Shown piece after piece: positions 1-8,102 of a stretch of DNA of 64,000 bases; the stretch's first letter is position 1, and each line of letters opens with the position of its first letter. The stretch is from NCBI RefSeq assembly GCF_900129765.1, contig NZ_FQWU01000001.1, positions 372,001-436,000 of the forward strand, written 5' to 3'. The translations under genes and the position numbers were made by a program. This DNA comes from Massilia sp. CF038 (GTDB taxonomy: Bacteria > Pseudomonadota > Gammaproteobacteria > Burkholderiales > Burkholderiaceae_D). A model generated the notes under the pieces. The model was not told where the DNA came from. It did not search any database and saw only the letters and a list, made by a program, of their open reading frames with translations.

Positions 1-285
1 CCGCTGGAAGTGCGCGTTCATTATGGCGTGGGGCCGCTGGTGGCCTTGATGGCGGCCGGCCTGGCGCTGGCGGGCTTGCTGACAACGGCAGCGCTGGCGC
101 TGGTGCGTCCGCGCAAGGCGCTACTGACCGTGGAAGACGAATTGCGCACCATGCACGCACGGGCCGGCACCACCCAGCCTGTTTTCGACAAGGCCGGAAA
201 CCGGATCGCGCAACTGAAAACCACGCTGTTCGGACACCAGCTGATCGACCTGCGCGACGGTGCGCAGGTGCGGCTGGGCCGCTGA
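1..285 (+). CDS. C-terminal part of an unrecognised single-pass membrane protein (partial)
   Basis: Only the 3' end lies in the window. The frame is open from base 1, so the in-frame GTG at 10 is probably internal. The visible part has one long hydrophobic segment (VALMAAGLALAGLLTTAALA) followed by a basic stop-transfer patch (RPRK) and a soluble tail of about 55 residues with no motif I recognise. It lies 30 bp upstream of the next gene on the same strand, so it probably belongs to the tubulin-like operon. In related FtsZ/tubulin-like operons a von Willebrand factor A protein with a membrane anchor is often present. This could be its tail, but nothing visible proves that. Confidence 0.6.
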   Translation, partial: PLEVRVHYGVGPLVALMAAGLALAGLLTTAALALVRPRKALLTVEDELRTMHARAGTTQPVFDKAGNRIAQLKTTLFGHQLIDLRDGAQVRLGR

Positions 286-315
286 CATCTCTCTGAAAAC
301 ATAAGGAACGACTTC

Positions 316-759
316 ATGCAAAACACCACGCCACCGGTCACCGATCCCGGCTTCAAGCTGCCGGGCGACGAGAAGGCGGTTGCCGACGCTGCCAGGGCGG
401 CTTCCGCCCCGGCCCCGGCGCAGGCCAATACGATCGAGGTGGCGCCTGTGGCAGGCGCCCCTGTCACAGACACGTCATCGCGCGACCTGGCGATTGGCGC
501 GGCCGTATTCCTGGTTCTGCTGGTGGTGTATTTTTTTGTGCGTAACGCGTATGTGCACCATATGGTTGTCAAGCGCGTGGCGCCATCGTCGGCCGGCAGT
601 GCGGGCTGGCTGCTGTTTGTTGGCCTGTCCTTCATCAGCGCGGCCGCTGTCCTGGCGATCATCAATGCCAGTAAATTCCTTACGTTCGCAATCACCGCGC
701 CGCTCGTTGCGGTTGGCCTGATTGCCCTGGTCGCGGCGCTGTTCGTCGGCCGCCGCTGA
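316..759 (+). CDS. small three-helix membrane protein of the tubulin-like operon
   Basis: This 147-residue protein is not recognised as a named family. The first ~58 residues are soluble and rich in Ala, Pro and Asp. Three hydrophobic segments follow, at about residues 60-78, 95-115 and 120-143, and the protein ends in a short basic RR tail. The ATG at 316 follows an AAGGA-like ribosome site (301-308). It sits 30 bp after the preceding membrane protein and 21 bp before the tubulin-like gene, so the three are probably co-transcribed. By position it is a candidate membrane partner of the tubulin-like protein; that role is inference. Confidence 0.7.
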   Translation: MQNTTPPVTDPGFKLPGDEKAVADAARAASAPAPAQANTIEVAPVAGAPVTDTSSRDLAIGAAVFLVLLVVYFFVRNAYVHHMVVKRVAPSSAGSAGWLLFVGLSFISAAAVLAIINASKFLTFAITAPLVAVGLIALVAALFVGRR

Positions 760-780
760 TTTTTACCGAAAGAGAGCAAC

Positions 781-3700
781 ATGGCAGAATTGTCCAACAC
801 GGCCGGCGGCAAAAAGGCAGAGCGCAAGGTCGATCTGCGGCCCACGCTGTTCATTGGCGCCGGCGGCACCGGCATGGAAGTGATGCTGCGCATACGGCGC
901 CGCATTCTGTCCGAAGTATGGAACCGCCATCATCCGACCCGGGTGGAATCGATTTGCCAGTTCCCGGTCGCGCGTTTTCTGCATCTGGACCTGGACAACA
1001 ATGCCATCATCGATGAAGGCAAGTCCCAGCGCACCGATCCCTGGTTCGAACTGGTCAAGCTGGCCGACGATGAGCGGTTGGTCGAATCCATCGACCTGCA
1101 CCAGTATCACGAGTCCGACGACAGCCTGGCGCGCTTTCCCCTGATCGAAAACTGGATGCCGCTGCGGCCCAAGAAACTGCGCTCCCTCGGTATCGACCCG
1201 TCCAAGGGCGCGGGTCAGATCCGTGCGGTGGCGCGTCTATATTTGTTCGATAAATACCCCAAGCTGCGCGGCCGCATCAAGGGTGCGCTCAATTTCTTGA
1301 GCAGCAACGCAGGAAACGAGCGCAAGGAGAATTATCAGCGCCTTGGCTTGCAGGTCGATACGTCCAAATTCCGCATTGTCGTCATCGCATCGGCAGCGGG
1401 CGGCACCGGCGCCGGCACGGCGATTGACCTGGGCTGGATCGCCAAGGCCATCGCTCGCCAGGAAGTCTCGGACAGCCAGGTCGATCTGGTCATGCTGATG
1501 CCTTCCGGTTTTGCCAAGGCCAACAAGGAGCGCACTGAAGCCAATGCCTATGCCACCTTGATGGAGCTGGAAACGACAATGCGCGACATGAATGCGCAGG
1601 TGCGCTGGGCCGAACCGGACAGCCTGGTAGGCAAGGGGGCACCGTTTGACGACGTGTATTTTGTCGACACCGCCAACCTGGCCAACAAGGCCACCGCCGA
1701 CGTCAAAGACGTGTACCAGATGGTAGCCGACACGCTGTTCGAAGACTTTGCTTCGGCCGATTTCGCCAACCGCAAGCGCTCGATCGCGGTCAACCAGCAG
1801 CAGCACAAACTGGGGCCATTCAATCCGCGCGTGCCCGAGCAGCGCTTTGGCGACATGCGCCTGTCGTACTCCAAGGTGTATTCGGCGTTCGGTCAGGCCG
1901 TGCTCGACACCCAGCAAAGCCTGCGCGACGATATCCGCGCCTATCAATTGGCTGGTCTGATGGTAAAGGCCTTCTTTGGCCTGGCTGGTGGCGCCGGCGT
2001 GGTGGCACGGCGCGCGGGCGACCAGGAGCGCGATATTTTCATGCGCGAGCAGATGGCCATGAGCGAGCATCCGTTTGACGAGTTTCCCGATTTTCGCAAG
2101 GGCACGGTGGACGTCACACCGTTCCAGGAATACGCCCTGACCGACCAGCTGTTGATGGACAAGGACCAGCGCTCGCTGCTGGAGCGGGTCGAGAGCAAGG
2201 TGCAGCTGGAGATCGACCGCATCATGGGCTCCTACGACATCGCGGTCTGGCGCGAGAAGGTGGCCGAACTGCTGCCCAATCTGGAGCGCGATGCGATCCG
2301 CGAGGCCGGCGCCACTGCCGAGACCAGCGAAGACCGGATCAAGCGCCACACGGGCGAGCTGATGGCACGCCTGAAGGGCCGCGCACGCGAGCAGCTTTAC
2401 GCGTTGCTGGACGACCGCAAACAGGGCGGGCTCGAATTTGTGCTGTCGCTGCTGGAGCAGATCAAGGCACGCCTGCAGCAGCGCGATCTGGGTCAGGTGG
2501 AGCGCAATGGCAAGCGCTATCGCGACATCCGCGATGCGCTGCGTACGCGCCAGGTGGAGGAGTCGCTGGGCAACCTGTCGCAGGCAGCCACCAAGCTGTT
2601 TGGAAAAGAGGCACAGGCGCGCGAGATCATGGCCCACCTCAAGCGCGACATCTCTGACTACCTGCGCTTTCACTTGCTGGCGGTGGCTGCCGGACAGGCG
2701 GTGGAAGTCATGCGCGGCATGTCTGGCTGGCTGGGCGACCCGCAACAAACGGATGACAATGGCCAGGCCGAATGGAGCGGCATTGCTGGTGAATTCCAGG
2801 AAGGGCGACGCTGCGTGCAGGCGATGCTCGGTGCGGTCGATCAGCGCATCGACCAGTTGCGCGCCGACGCGCAGCATGAACACGCCACCTACATCAAACT
2901 GGCCAGTGATACGCTGCCCGAACCGGTCAAGCTGACCGGTGACGTGAGCGCCTGGAGCGAGGAAGTGCTGCTCGAATTTGGCGGTTCGGCGCGCCTGTTC
3001 CCGCAGTTGGGCGACGACCGCCTGCGCGCCAGCCTGCTGCTCAAGCTGTTCCGCCGTGCCCAGACCCAGTTGTCGGTGGAGCAGCTGGGCGATGCGGGGC
3101 CGGTCGATCCGCTGCTCGAGCGCCTGATGGCAATGTCGCCACAGGAGCGCCAGCGCATCTTCAATGAATGGATCAAGAGCGCCATGCCCTGGGTGAATGC
3201 GCGTTTCTCGGCCGAGTTTACGCCACGCGCCGATCAGTTCAAATGCTTTATCGGCGTGGGTGACGTGAATGCCTGGCGCAAGCTGGAAGACGAGATCCGC
3301 GCGGCGGTACCGACCGGTTCCTTCCATGGCGACCTGGTCTCCGTGGTGAATACTGGCATCGCGGGCAAGGCGGTATGCTATATCGAGCTGTCGGGCTTCC
3401 CAATGACTGTGCTGCGCGGCCTGCCGACCTGGCGTACCTCGTACCAGATCGAAAACCCGAAGATCCCGACCCACCTGCATTTTGATGCCACCCGCTTCCG
3501 GCACCCTATTTCGCCATCGATGGACGAACTCAATCGCCTGGCCGACGACTACGAATGGTTCTTGCAAGCCGTTGCGCTGGGTGTGGTCAAGCGCAAGGCC
3601 AATCTGGCCGAGCGTGAAGCTTCGTTCCAGCCGCGCGGCCAGTACCTGTTTGAGGTTGAACCGGGTTCCGGCGAATGGCTGCAGATCGGGAACGAGTTTG

Positions 3701-4383
3701 CGATCCGCTCGAACGGGCTGCCGCCGTATTACCGGGAGCAGGTGATCGCGGCGGTACAGAACAAGCTGGCCACGTTGGGGCCGCACCAGATGGTGCTGCT
3801 GGCGGCCCTGATGCGCCATTACCAGCACCGGGTGTATGAACCCAAGCTCGAAGTGGATGAAACCGGCGCCCAGCTGCCGTCGCCGTCGCTGCCCAACATT
3901 ACGGCGCGCAGGCTGTACGAACAATGGTTCAAGCGCGCCGCAGCCATGAACAGCACGTCCTTGGCCGACATCGACACTGCACTTGGCAGCCTGCCCTTGT
4001 GGACCGAAGCGGTGCCCGATTCCGCCAGTGACGCTTATGCATGGGAGGTTGAGCGGCTGGTGGACAAGCGCGTGATCCGGCCACAGTATCTGGCCAGCGA
4101 CGCTGAAGCGGCACGCGCGCTGGAAGCACCTGCGGTGGCGACGGCCATCGCGCCGGCGCGCTACAAGCTGTTTTTGGACGGCGCGCAGCGCGGCCCGTTT
4201 TCATTCGACGAGCTGGCGCTGCGCGCGGCGCGCGGCGAGATCGGCCCGGATACCAAAGTGTGGAACATGCAATGGAATCCAAAGTCCGACAAGTGGAAGC
4301 TTGCAGGCGACCTGGCCGAACTGGGCACCTTGTTTGAGCATGCCATCCCCGATCCTGATGACGCCATACCTGACCCGGACTAG
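781..4383 (+). CDS. large tubulin-like (Tubulin_2-type) protein with C-terminal GYF-like domain
   Basis: This 1200-residue protein has a nucleotide-binding N-terminus of the FtsZ/tubulin superfamily. A glycine loop GAGGTG lies at residues 26-31 (the usual T1 position), and the tubulin signature loop GGTGAGT at residues 207-213. Such long bacterial proteins are annotated as tubulin-like and thought to act in membrane remodelling, but no function is established. The middle ~900 residues are mainly helical and charged, with no domain I can name. Residues about 1128-1180 resemble a GYF_2 domain (RGPFSFDEL followed by a conserved Trp), which usually binds proline-rich peptides. The last residues repeat AIPDPD twice. 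The ATG at 781 follows AGAGAG. The next gene starts 6 bp downstream. A very long antisense open frame here is a codon-bias shadow. Confidence 0.85.
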   Translation: MAELSNTAGGKKAERKVDLRPTLFIGAGGTGMEVMLRIRRRILSEVWNRHHPTRVESICQFPVARFLHLDLDNNAIIDEGKSQRTDPWFELVKLADDERLVESIDLHQYHESDDSLARFPLIENWMPLRPKKLRSLGIDPSKGAGQIRAVARLYLFDKYPKLRGRIKGALNFLSSNAGNERKENYQRLGLQVDTSKFRIVVIASAAGGTGAGTAIDLGWIAKAIARQEVSDSQVDLVMLMPSGFAKANKERTEANAYATLMELETTMRDMNAQVRWAEPDSLVGKGAPFDDVYFVDTANLANKATADVKDVYQMVADTLFEDFASADFANRKRSIAVNQQQHKLGPFNPRVPEQRFGDMRLSYSKVYSAFGQAVLDTQQSLRDDIRAYQLAGLMVKAFFGLAGGAGVVARRAGDQERDIFMREQMAMSEHPFDEFPDFRKGTVDVTPFQEYALTDQLLMDKDQRSLLERVESKVQLEIDRIMGSYDIAVWREKVAELLPNLERDAIREAGATAETSEDRIKRHTGELMARLKGRAREQLYALLDDRKQGGLEFVLSLLEQIKARLQQRDLGQVERNGKRYRDIRDALRTRQVEESLGNLSQAATKLFGKEAQAREIMAHLKRDISDYLRFHLLAVAAGQAVEVMRGMSGWLGDPQQTDDNGQAEWSGIAGEFQEGRRCVQAMLGAVDQRIDQLRADAQHEHATYIKLASDTLPEPVKLTGDVSAWSEEVLLEFGGSARLFPQLGDDRLRASLLLKLFRRAQTQLSVEQLGDAGPVDPLLERLMAMSPQERQRIFNEWIKSAMPWVNARFSAEFTPRADQFKCFIGVGDVNAWRKLEDEIRAAVPTGSFHGDLVSVVNTGIAGKAVCYIELSGFPMTVLRGLPTWRTSYQIENPKIPTHLHFDATRFRHPISPSMDELNRLADDYEWFLQAVALGVVKRKANLAEREASFQPRGQYLFEVEPGSGEWLQIGNEFAIRSNGLPPYYREQVIAAVQNKLATLGPHQMVLLAALMRHYQHRVYEPKLEVDETGAQLPSPSLPNITARRLYEQWFKRAAAMNSTSLADIDTALGSLPLWTEAVPDSASDAYAWEVERLVDKRVIRPQYLASDAEAARALEAPAVATAIAPARYKLFLDGAQRGPFSFDELALRAARGEIGPDTKVWNMQWNPKSDKWKLAGDLAELGTLFEHAIPDPDDAIPDPD

Positions 4384-4389
4384 AACAGA

Positions 4390-5412
4390 ATGAACTTGCA
4401 AGACCAGGTGATCCATCGCTGCATCCATGCAGCTTGTGCGCGGCCTTTGCCGCGGCGGGTCAATTTTTGTCCGTATTGCGGGACTGGCCAGCACGATGGT
4501 GTGGTAAAGCCGTCGCATGTGCTGCCACCTGCGCAGGCGGTGCCGGTGGTGCCGGTGGCGCTTGCGCCAGCTGTGGAGCCAGCACTACCTGCGCCGACGA
4601 CAGCTGCGCCGCCTCAGCCACACGCGCCACCCACGCCACCTGCACCGCCTGCACCGAACGTAGCGCCTAAAAATGCGCCACGCGGCATCTCGCAGCCGCC
4701 CAAGCGCGAGCCAGTGCGATTGCGCTGGTGGCTTGTCGCGCTGGCGGCGCTATGGGCGATCTGGTTGTATGCGCGGCCGTCGCCCAACAAGATCGAAGCG
4801 CGCATAGAGCGTGCCAACCTGGCCAGCGCGGAATGCCGCATGAACGATGCCCAGTCCGAGTTGATTGCGCTGCGCATGACGCGCGCCTCGCCGGAGCAAT
4901 TGTCACGGTTGCAGGCCACCATCAATGCTGCGTCGGCCGGTTGCACCAAAAAAAAGCAGCGCGACAAGGCGTGGGAAGAAACCACGGTCGCGATCGATAA
5001 TGCCTTGTCGTCCAACGACTTTGCACGCGCGCAGAGCCGCCTGGCGCAATTTACCAAGCGCTATGGTGAGAACGATGAGGTTCAGCGTCTGAAGGAGAAA
5101 ATCGCGAAGCAAAGGGCGGCCGCGCCGCCCGAGCCCGTGCCTCTGGCCACACCGGCACCGATCGTTACTCCACTGCCGCAGCCTTCATCCCAGCAAGCGC
5201 AATCGGTGCGCAATCTGATCGACGAAGCCGAGCGCGCGCTTTCAAGCGGCAATTACCGCGCCGCGTCCGACAAGCTGGAAGTGTGCATCACCATGGTCGA
5301 CCCGGGCAACCGTGAATGCGCTGCCTTCAAGGTGCATGCCGACCGCCTGCAGCGCGAGCAGCGGCGCTGCATTCTTGAAGGCCGGCAGTGGACGGAAGAC
5401 CGCTGCAGTTAA
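4390..5412 (+). CDS. zinc-ribbon / Pro-rich linker / transmembrane protein with TPR-like C-terminus
   Basis: This 340-residue protein starts with a zinc ribbon: paired cysteines around residues 11-16 and a CPYCG knuckle near residues 27-31. A ~70-residue stretch rich in Pro and Ala follows, then one membrane helix at about residues 113-130 (WWLVALAALWAIWLYA). The C-terminal ~200 residues have paired helices and cysteines that look like degenerate tetratricopeptide or coiled-coil repeats, probably periplasmic. It starts 6 bp after the tubulin-like gene and is the last gene of that operon. Its Pro-rich linker is an obvious candidate ligand for the GYF-like domain of the neighbour (inference). 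It ends tail-to-tail with the molybdopterin gene, overlapping it by 4 bp. Confidence 0.75.
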   Translation: MNLQDQVIHRCIHAACARPLPRRVNFCPYCGTGQHDGVVKPSHVLPPAQAVPVVPVALAPAVEPALPAPTTAAPPQPHAPPTPPAPPAPNVAPKNAPRGISQPPKREPVRLRWWLVALAALWAIWLYARPSPNKIEARIERANLASAECRMNDAQSELIALRMTRASPEQLSRLQATINAASAGCTKKKQRDKAWEETTVAIDNALSSNDFARAQSRLAQFTKRYGENDEVQRLKEKIAKQRAAAPPEPVPLATPAPIVTPLPQPSSQQAQSVRNLIDEAERALSSGNYRAASDKLEVCITMVDPGNRECAAFKVHADRLQREQRRCILEGRQWTEDRCS

Positions 5413-7634
5413 GCGGCGGCGTGCGCCTTCATGGTGATGGGAATCCCTGACAGGACGGCATTTCCCGACAGCGGATCGCGCAGGTTTTCGTCCAGCAGCG
5501 CGTTCAGATTGACACCCGGCCGCTGCGCCGCCACGCCCAGCTGGGCGCCCGGCAAATTGTGGCCCCAGCCGTGCGGCAGACTTACCACGCCCGGCATCAT
5601 TTCGTCCGACAGTTCCACCTGCACGACAATCTGGCGCGTGCCATTGTTCACTTGCGCGGCGCCGCCATCGGTCAGGCCCAGCCGGGCAGCATCGGCCGGG
5701 TGGACCAGCGCGGTACAGCGATAGCCCCCTTTGGCCAGCACGGGCAGATTGTGCATCCAGCTGTTGTTCGAACGCAGCTGGCGGCGGCCAATGATCACCA
5801 GTTCGGGCGCAGGCGCTGCAAGGTCGGCTTCCACCCGCGCCAGATCATCGAGCAGCATTTGTGGTGCCAGCTCGATTTTGCCCGATGGCGTGCGCAGCGC
5901 TTCCGGGATCCGTTGTGCCATCGGGCCCAGATCGATGCCTGACGGCGCTGCCTTGATTCTGGCCAGCGTCAGGCCGTCCGGCTTGCGCCCGAACTGATCG
6001 CCATACGGACCCGTGCGCAGGCCCAGTTCGAGCAGGCGCTCTACGCCCTTGAGGTGGTCAAGCGCAGCCATCACCTGGTCGGCGGCGGGGCCGACAGCCT
6101 TCTTCAAGTCCTCTTCCAGCGCCTCGTCGTCCAGCGCGCTGATGTCGGCTTTGGCGCCCAGTCCCTTGGCGATGGCGGCGATGCGCAGCATGCTTTCCCA
6201 TTCTTCCGGCATGCCCGGCGCGCGCGCCAGTACGGGCGGACTGTATCGGGCGTGATTGCGATGCGAGAACTGGGTGAAGGTGACGTCGTAGTGCGCTTCT
6301 TCCAGTGGCGACAGGCCGGGGAGAATCACATCGGCGTGGCGCGAGGTTTCATTCAGATAGATATCGAGGCTGACCATGAAGTCAAGTTGGTCGAGCGCCT
6401 TCGCCAGCCGTGCGCCGTTGGGCGCCGACAGCACCGGATTGCCGGCAATGGCGATCAGGGCGCGGATCTGGCCTTCGCCAGGGGTGTCGATTTCCTCGGC
6501 CAGGCAAGTGAGAGGAATTTCGCCGACGATTTCGGGCGCGCCCGAAACGCGCGAGCGATAGCGCCCGCTGACAATGCCGCGCCCGGTCCCGGGTGCACCG
6601 CGCGTGTTGGCCGCGAATGCCGCCGCCTTCGGGAACATCGAGCCGCCTTCTTCGTCCAGGTGGCCGGTCAGCACATTGATCACGTCGATCAGCCATGAGC
6701 ACAGCGTGCCAAATTGCTGGGTGCAGGTGCCGATGCGACCGTACACGCATGCATTGCGCGTGTTGGCCAGGGTGCGGGCCAGCTCACGCATGGTGGCCGC
6801 CTCGATTCCACAGCGCGCCTGCACAAGCTCGGGCGCGTACGCTCGCACGGCAGCGGCCAGTGCGTCGACGCCGGTGGTGTGTTCCGCCAGGCGGCCCATG
6901 CTGACCAGCGATTCGTCAAACAGGGCGTGCACAATCCCCAGCAGGAAGAACACGTCGGCGCCCGGACGAATGAAATGGTGCTGGTCTGCCACGGCGGCAG
7001 TTTCGGTGCGGCGCGGATCAACCACGACAATCTTGCCGCCGCGTGCGCGCATGGCCTTGGCCTTGCCGCGGAAGTCGGGCACGGTCCACAGGCTGCCGTT
7101 CGAGACCATGGGATTGGCACCGATGATCAGCATGAACCGGGACCGCTCGATATCGGGCACGGGCACCGACAGCCAGCTGCCGAACATCAGACCGACCGAC
7201 AGCATCTTGGGCACCTGGTCCACGCTGGAAGCGGAGAACATATTGCGCGTGCCAAGGGCGCGTGCCAGGCGCGGGAAGTATAGTGTCAGGCCCATTTTAT
7301 GTGACGTGGGATTGCCCAGCACGGTGGCAACCGCATTCGGTCCGCCGGCGGCGATAATCGGTGGCAGGCGCTGTTCGATTTCAGCGTACGCTTCGTCCCA
7401 TGTCGCTTCGACAAAGCGGCCATTGCGCTTGATGAGGGGTGTGCGCAGGCGATCCGGGTCGTCGTGCAGGTCTTTCAGACCGATGGCTTTGGGGCATAAA
7501 AACCCGCCCGAAAAGACGTCCTGTTCATCGCCCCTTATGCGCACGACCTTGTCATTGTCCAGATCGAGTTCAAGGCCGCAGGCGGCTTCGCAAAAGGGGC
7601 AGATACGGTGCGCTACGGTCGCTTGCGAAGTCAT
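5409..7634 (-). CDS. molybdopterin-dependent oxidoreductase (DMSO reductase superfamily)
   Basis: The 741-residue protein carries an N-terminal [4Fe-4S] motif (C12, C15, C19 and C47, in CPFCEAACG and FLCPKA), the body of a bis-molybdopterin oxidoreductase (residues about 50-560), and a C-terminal dinucleotide-binding domain containing LPHGWG near residue 700. There is no twin-arginine signal, so it should be cytosolic. It resembles the formate dehydrogenase/BisC-like branch in length and motif order, but I cannot assign the molybdenum ligand or a substrate. No electron-transfer subunit or cofactor-insertion gene is adjacent, so it may act as a single subunit. The gene is monocistronic, convergent with the tubulin-like operon and divergent from the lipoprotein gene. 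Confidence 0.85.
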   Translation of the reverse strand: MTSQATVAHRICPFCEAACGLELDLDNDKVVRIRGDEQDVFSGGFLCPKAIGLKDLHDDPDRLRTPLIKRNGRFVEATWDEAYAEIEQRLPPIIAAGGPNAVATVLGNPTSHKMGLTLYFPRLARALGTRNMFSASSVDQVPKMLSVGLMFGSWLSVPVPDIERSRFMLIIGANPMVSNGSLWTVPDFRGKAKAMRARGGKIVVVDPRRTETAAVADQHHFIRPGADVFFLLGIVHALFDESLVSMGRLAEHTTGVDALAAAVRAYAPELVQARCGIEAATMRELARTLANTRNACVYGRIGTCTQQFGTLCSWLIDVINVLTGHLDEEGGSMFPKAAAFAANTRGAPGTGRGIVSGRYRSRVSGAPEIVGEIPLTCLAEEIDTPGEGQIRALIAIAGNPVLSAPNGARLAKALDQLDFMVSLDIYLNETSRHADVILPGLSPLEEAHYDVTFTQFSHRNHARYSPPVLARAPGMPEEWESMLRIAAIAKGLGAKADISALDDEALEEDLKKAVGPAADQVMAALDHLKGVERLLELGLRTGPYGDQFGRKPDGLTLARIKAAPSGIDLGPMAQRIPEALRTPSGKIELAPQMLLDDLARVEADLAAPAPELVIIGRRQLRSNNSWMHNLPVLAKGGYRCTALVHPADAARLGLTDGGAAQVNNGTRQIVVQVELSDEMMPGVVSLPHGWGHNLPGAQLGVAAQRPGVNLNALLDENLRDPLSGNAVLSGIPITMKAHAAA

Positions 7635-7756
7635 GGCGGTATTTCCTCAGAAAATCGAACGGTCGTTCTATTGTCGGGAGTGTCGGTGCAACTGTCAACC
7701 GCAAAATCAAGCGCAGGTGTATGCTGTCAGGCAACATCAACCCTTGCGAGAGCGAC

Positions 7757-8101
7757 ATGAAATCATCTTCCATTTTCCGTACGGCCCTGGTGCTGGCCCT
7801 GGTGGCTGGCGTAACGGCCTGCAAAAAACCTGACGAAGCAGTCGGTCCTGCGCAAAAAGCCGGCGCCGCCATCGACTCGGTGGGCGAGAAGGCGGCAGCA
7901 CAACTGCACGAAAATATCGACAAGGCCAACCAGGCGGCCGAGGACATGCGCGAACGCGCCAAGACGTCCGGCGATGAACTGGCCAATGCGGCCAAGGACG
8001 CCGCCCAGGACGCCAACAAGGGCATCAGCAAGGCGACCGAAGAAGTGGGCAAAAAGGTAGAAAAGGCCGGCGAAAAAATTCAGGACGCGGCCAAGCAGTA
8101 A
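7757..8101 (+). CDS. small helix-rich lipoprotein (YtxH/apolipoprotein-like repeats)
   Basis: The 114-residue product begins with a basic n-region and hydrophobic core ending in a lipobox-like VTAC (Cys22), so it should be a lipoprotein. The rest is strongly hydrophilic, Ala/Lys/Glu/Asp-rich, with loosely repeating 11-residue units such as KAGEKIQDAAK. These predict long amphipathic helices like those of LEA or YtxH-like stress proteins. I chose the ATG at 7757 because it directly precedes the signal peptide and follows GCGAGAG; the frame is open further upstream but without a sensible N-terminus. A role in envelope stress is only suggested by resemblance. Confidence 0.75.
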   Translation: MKSSSIFRTALVLALVAGVTACKKPDEAVGPAQKAGAAIDSVGEKAAAQLHENIDKANQAAEDMRERAKTSGDELANAAKDAAQDANKGISKATEEVGKKVEKAGEKIQDAAKQ

Positions 8102-8102
8102 A

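Noticed and set aside
1237-3924. Very long antisense open frame (895 codons) opposite the tubulin-like gene
   Set aside because: It mirrors the codon positions of the sense gene in a GC-rich genome. The product is a His/Gln/Arg-rich composition typical of shadow frames, with no domain and no ribosome site, while the sense protein has clear motifs.
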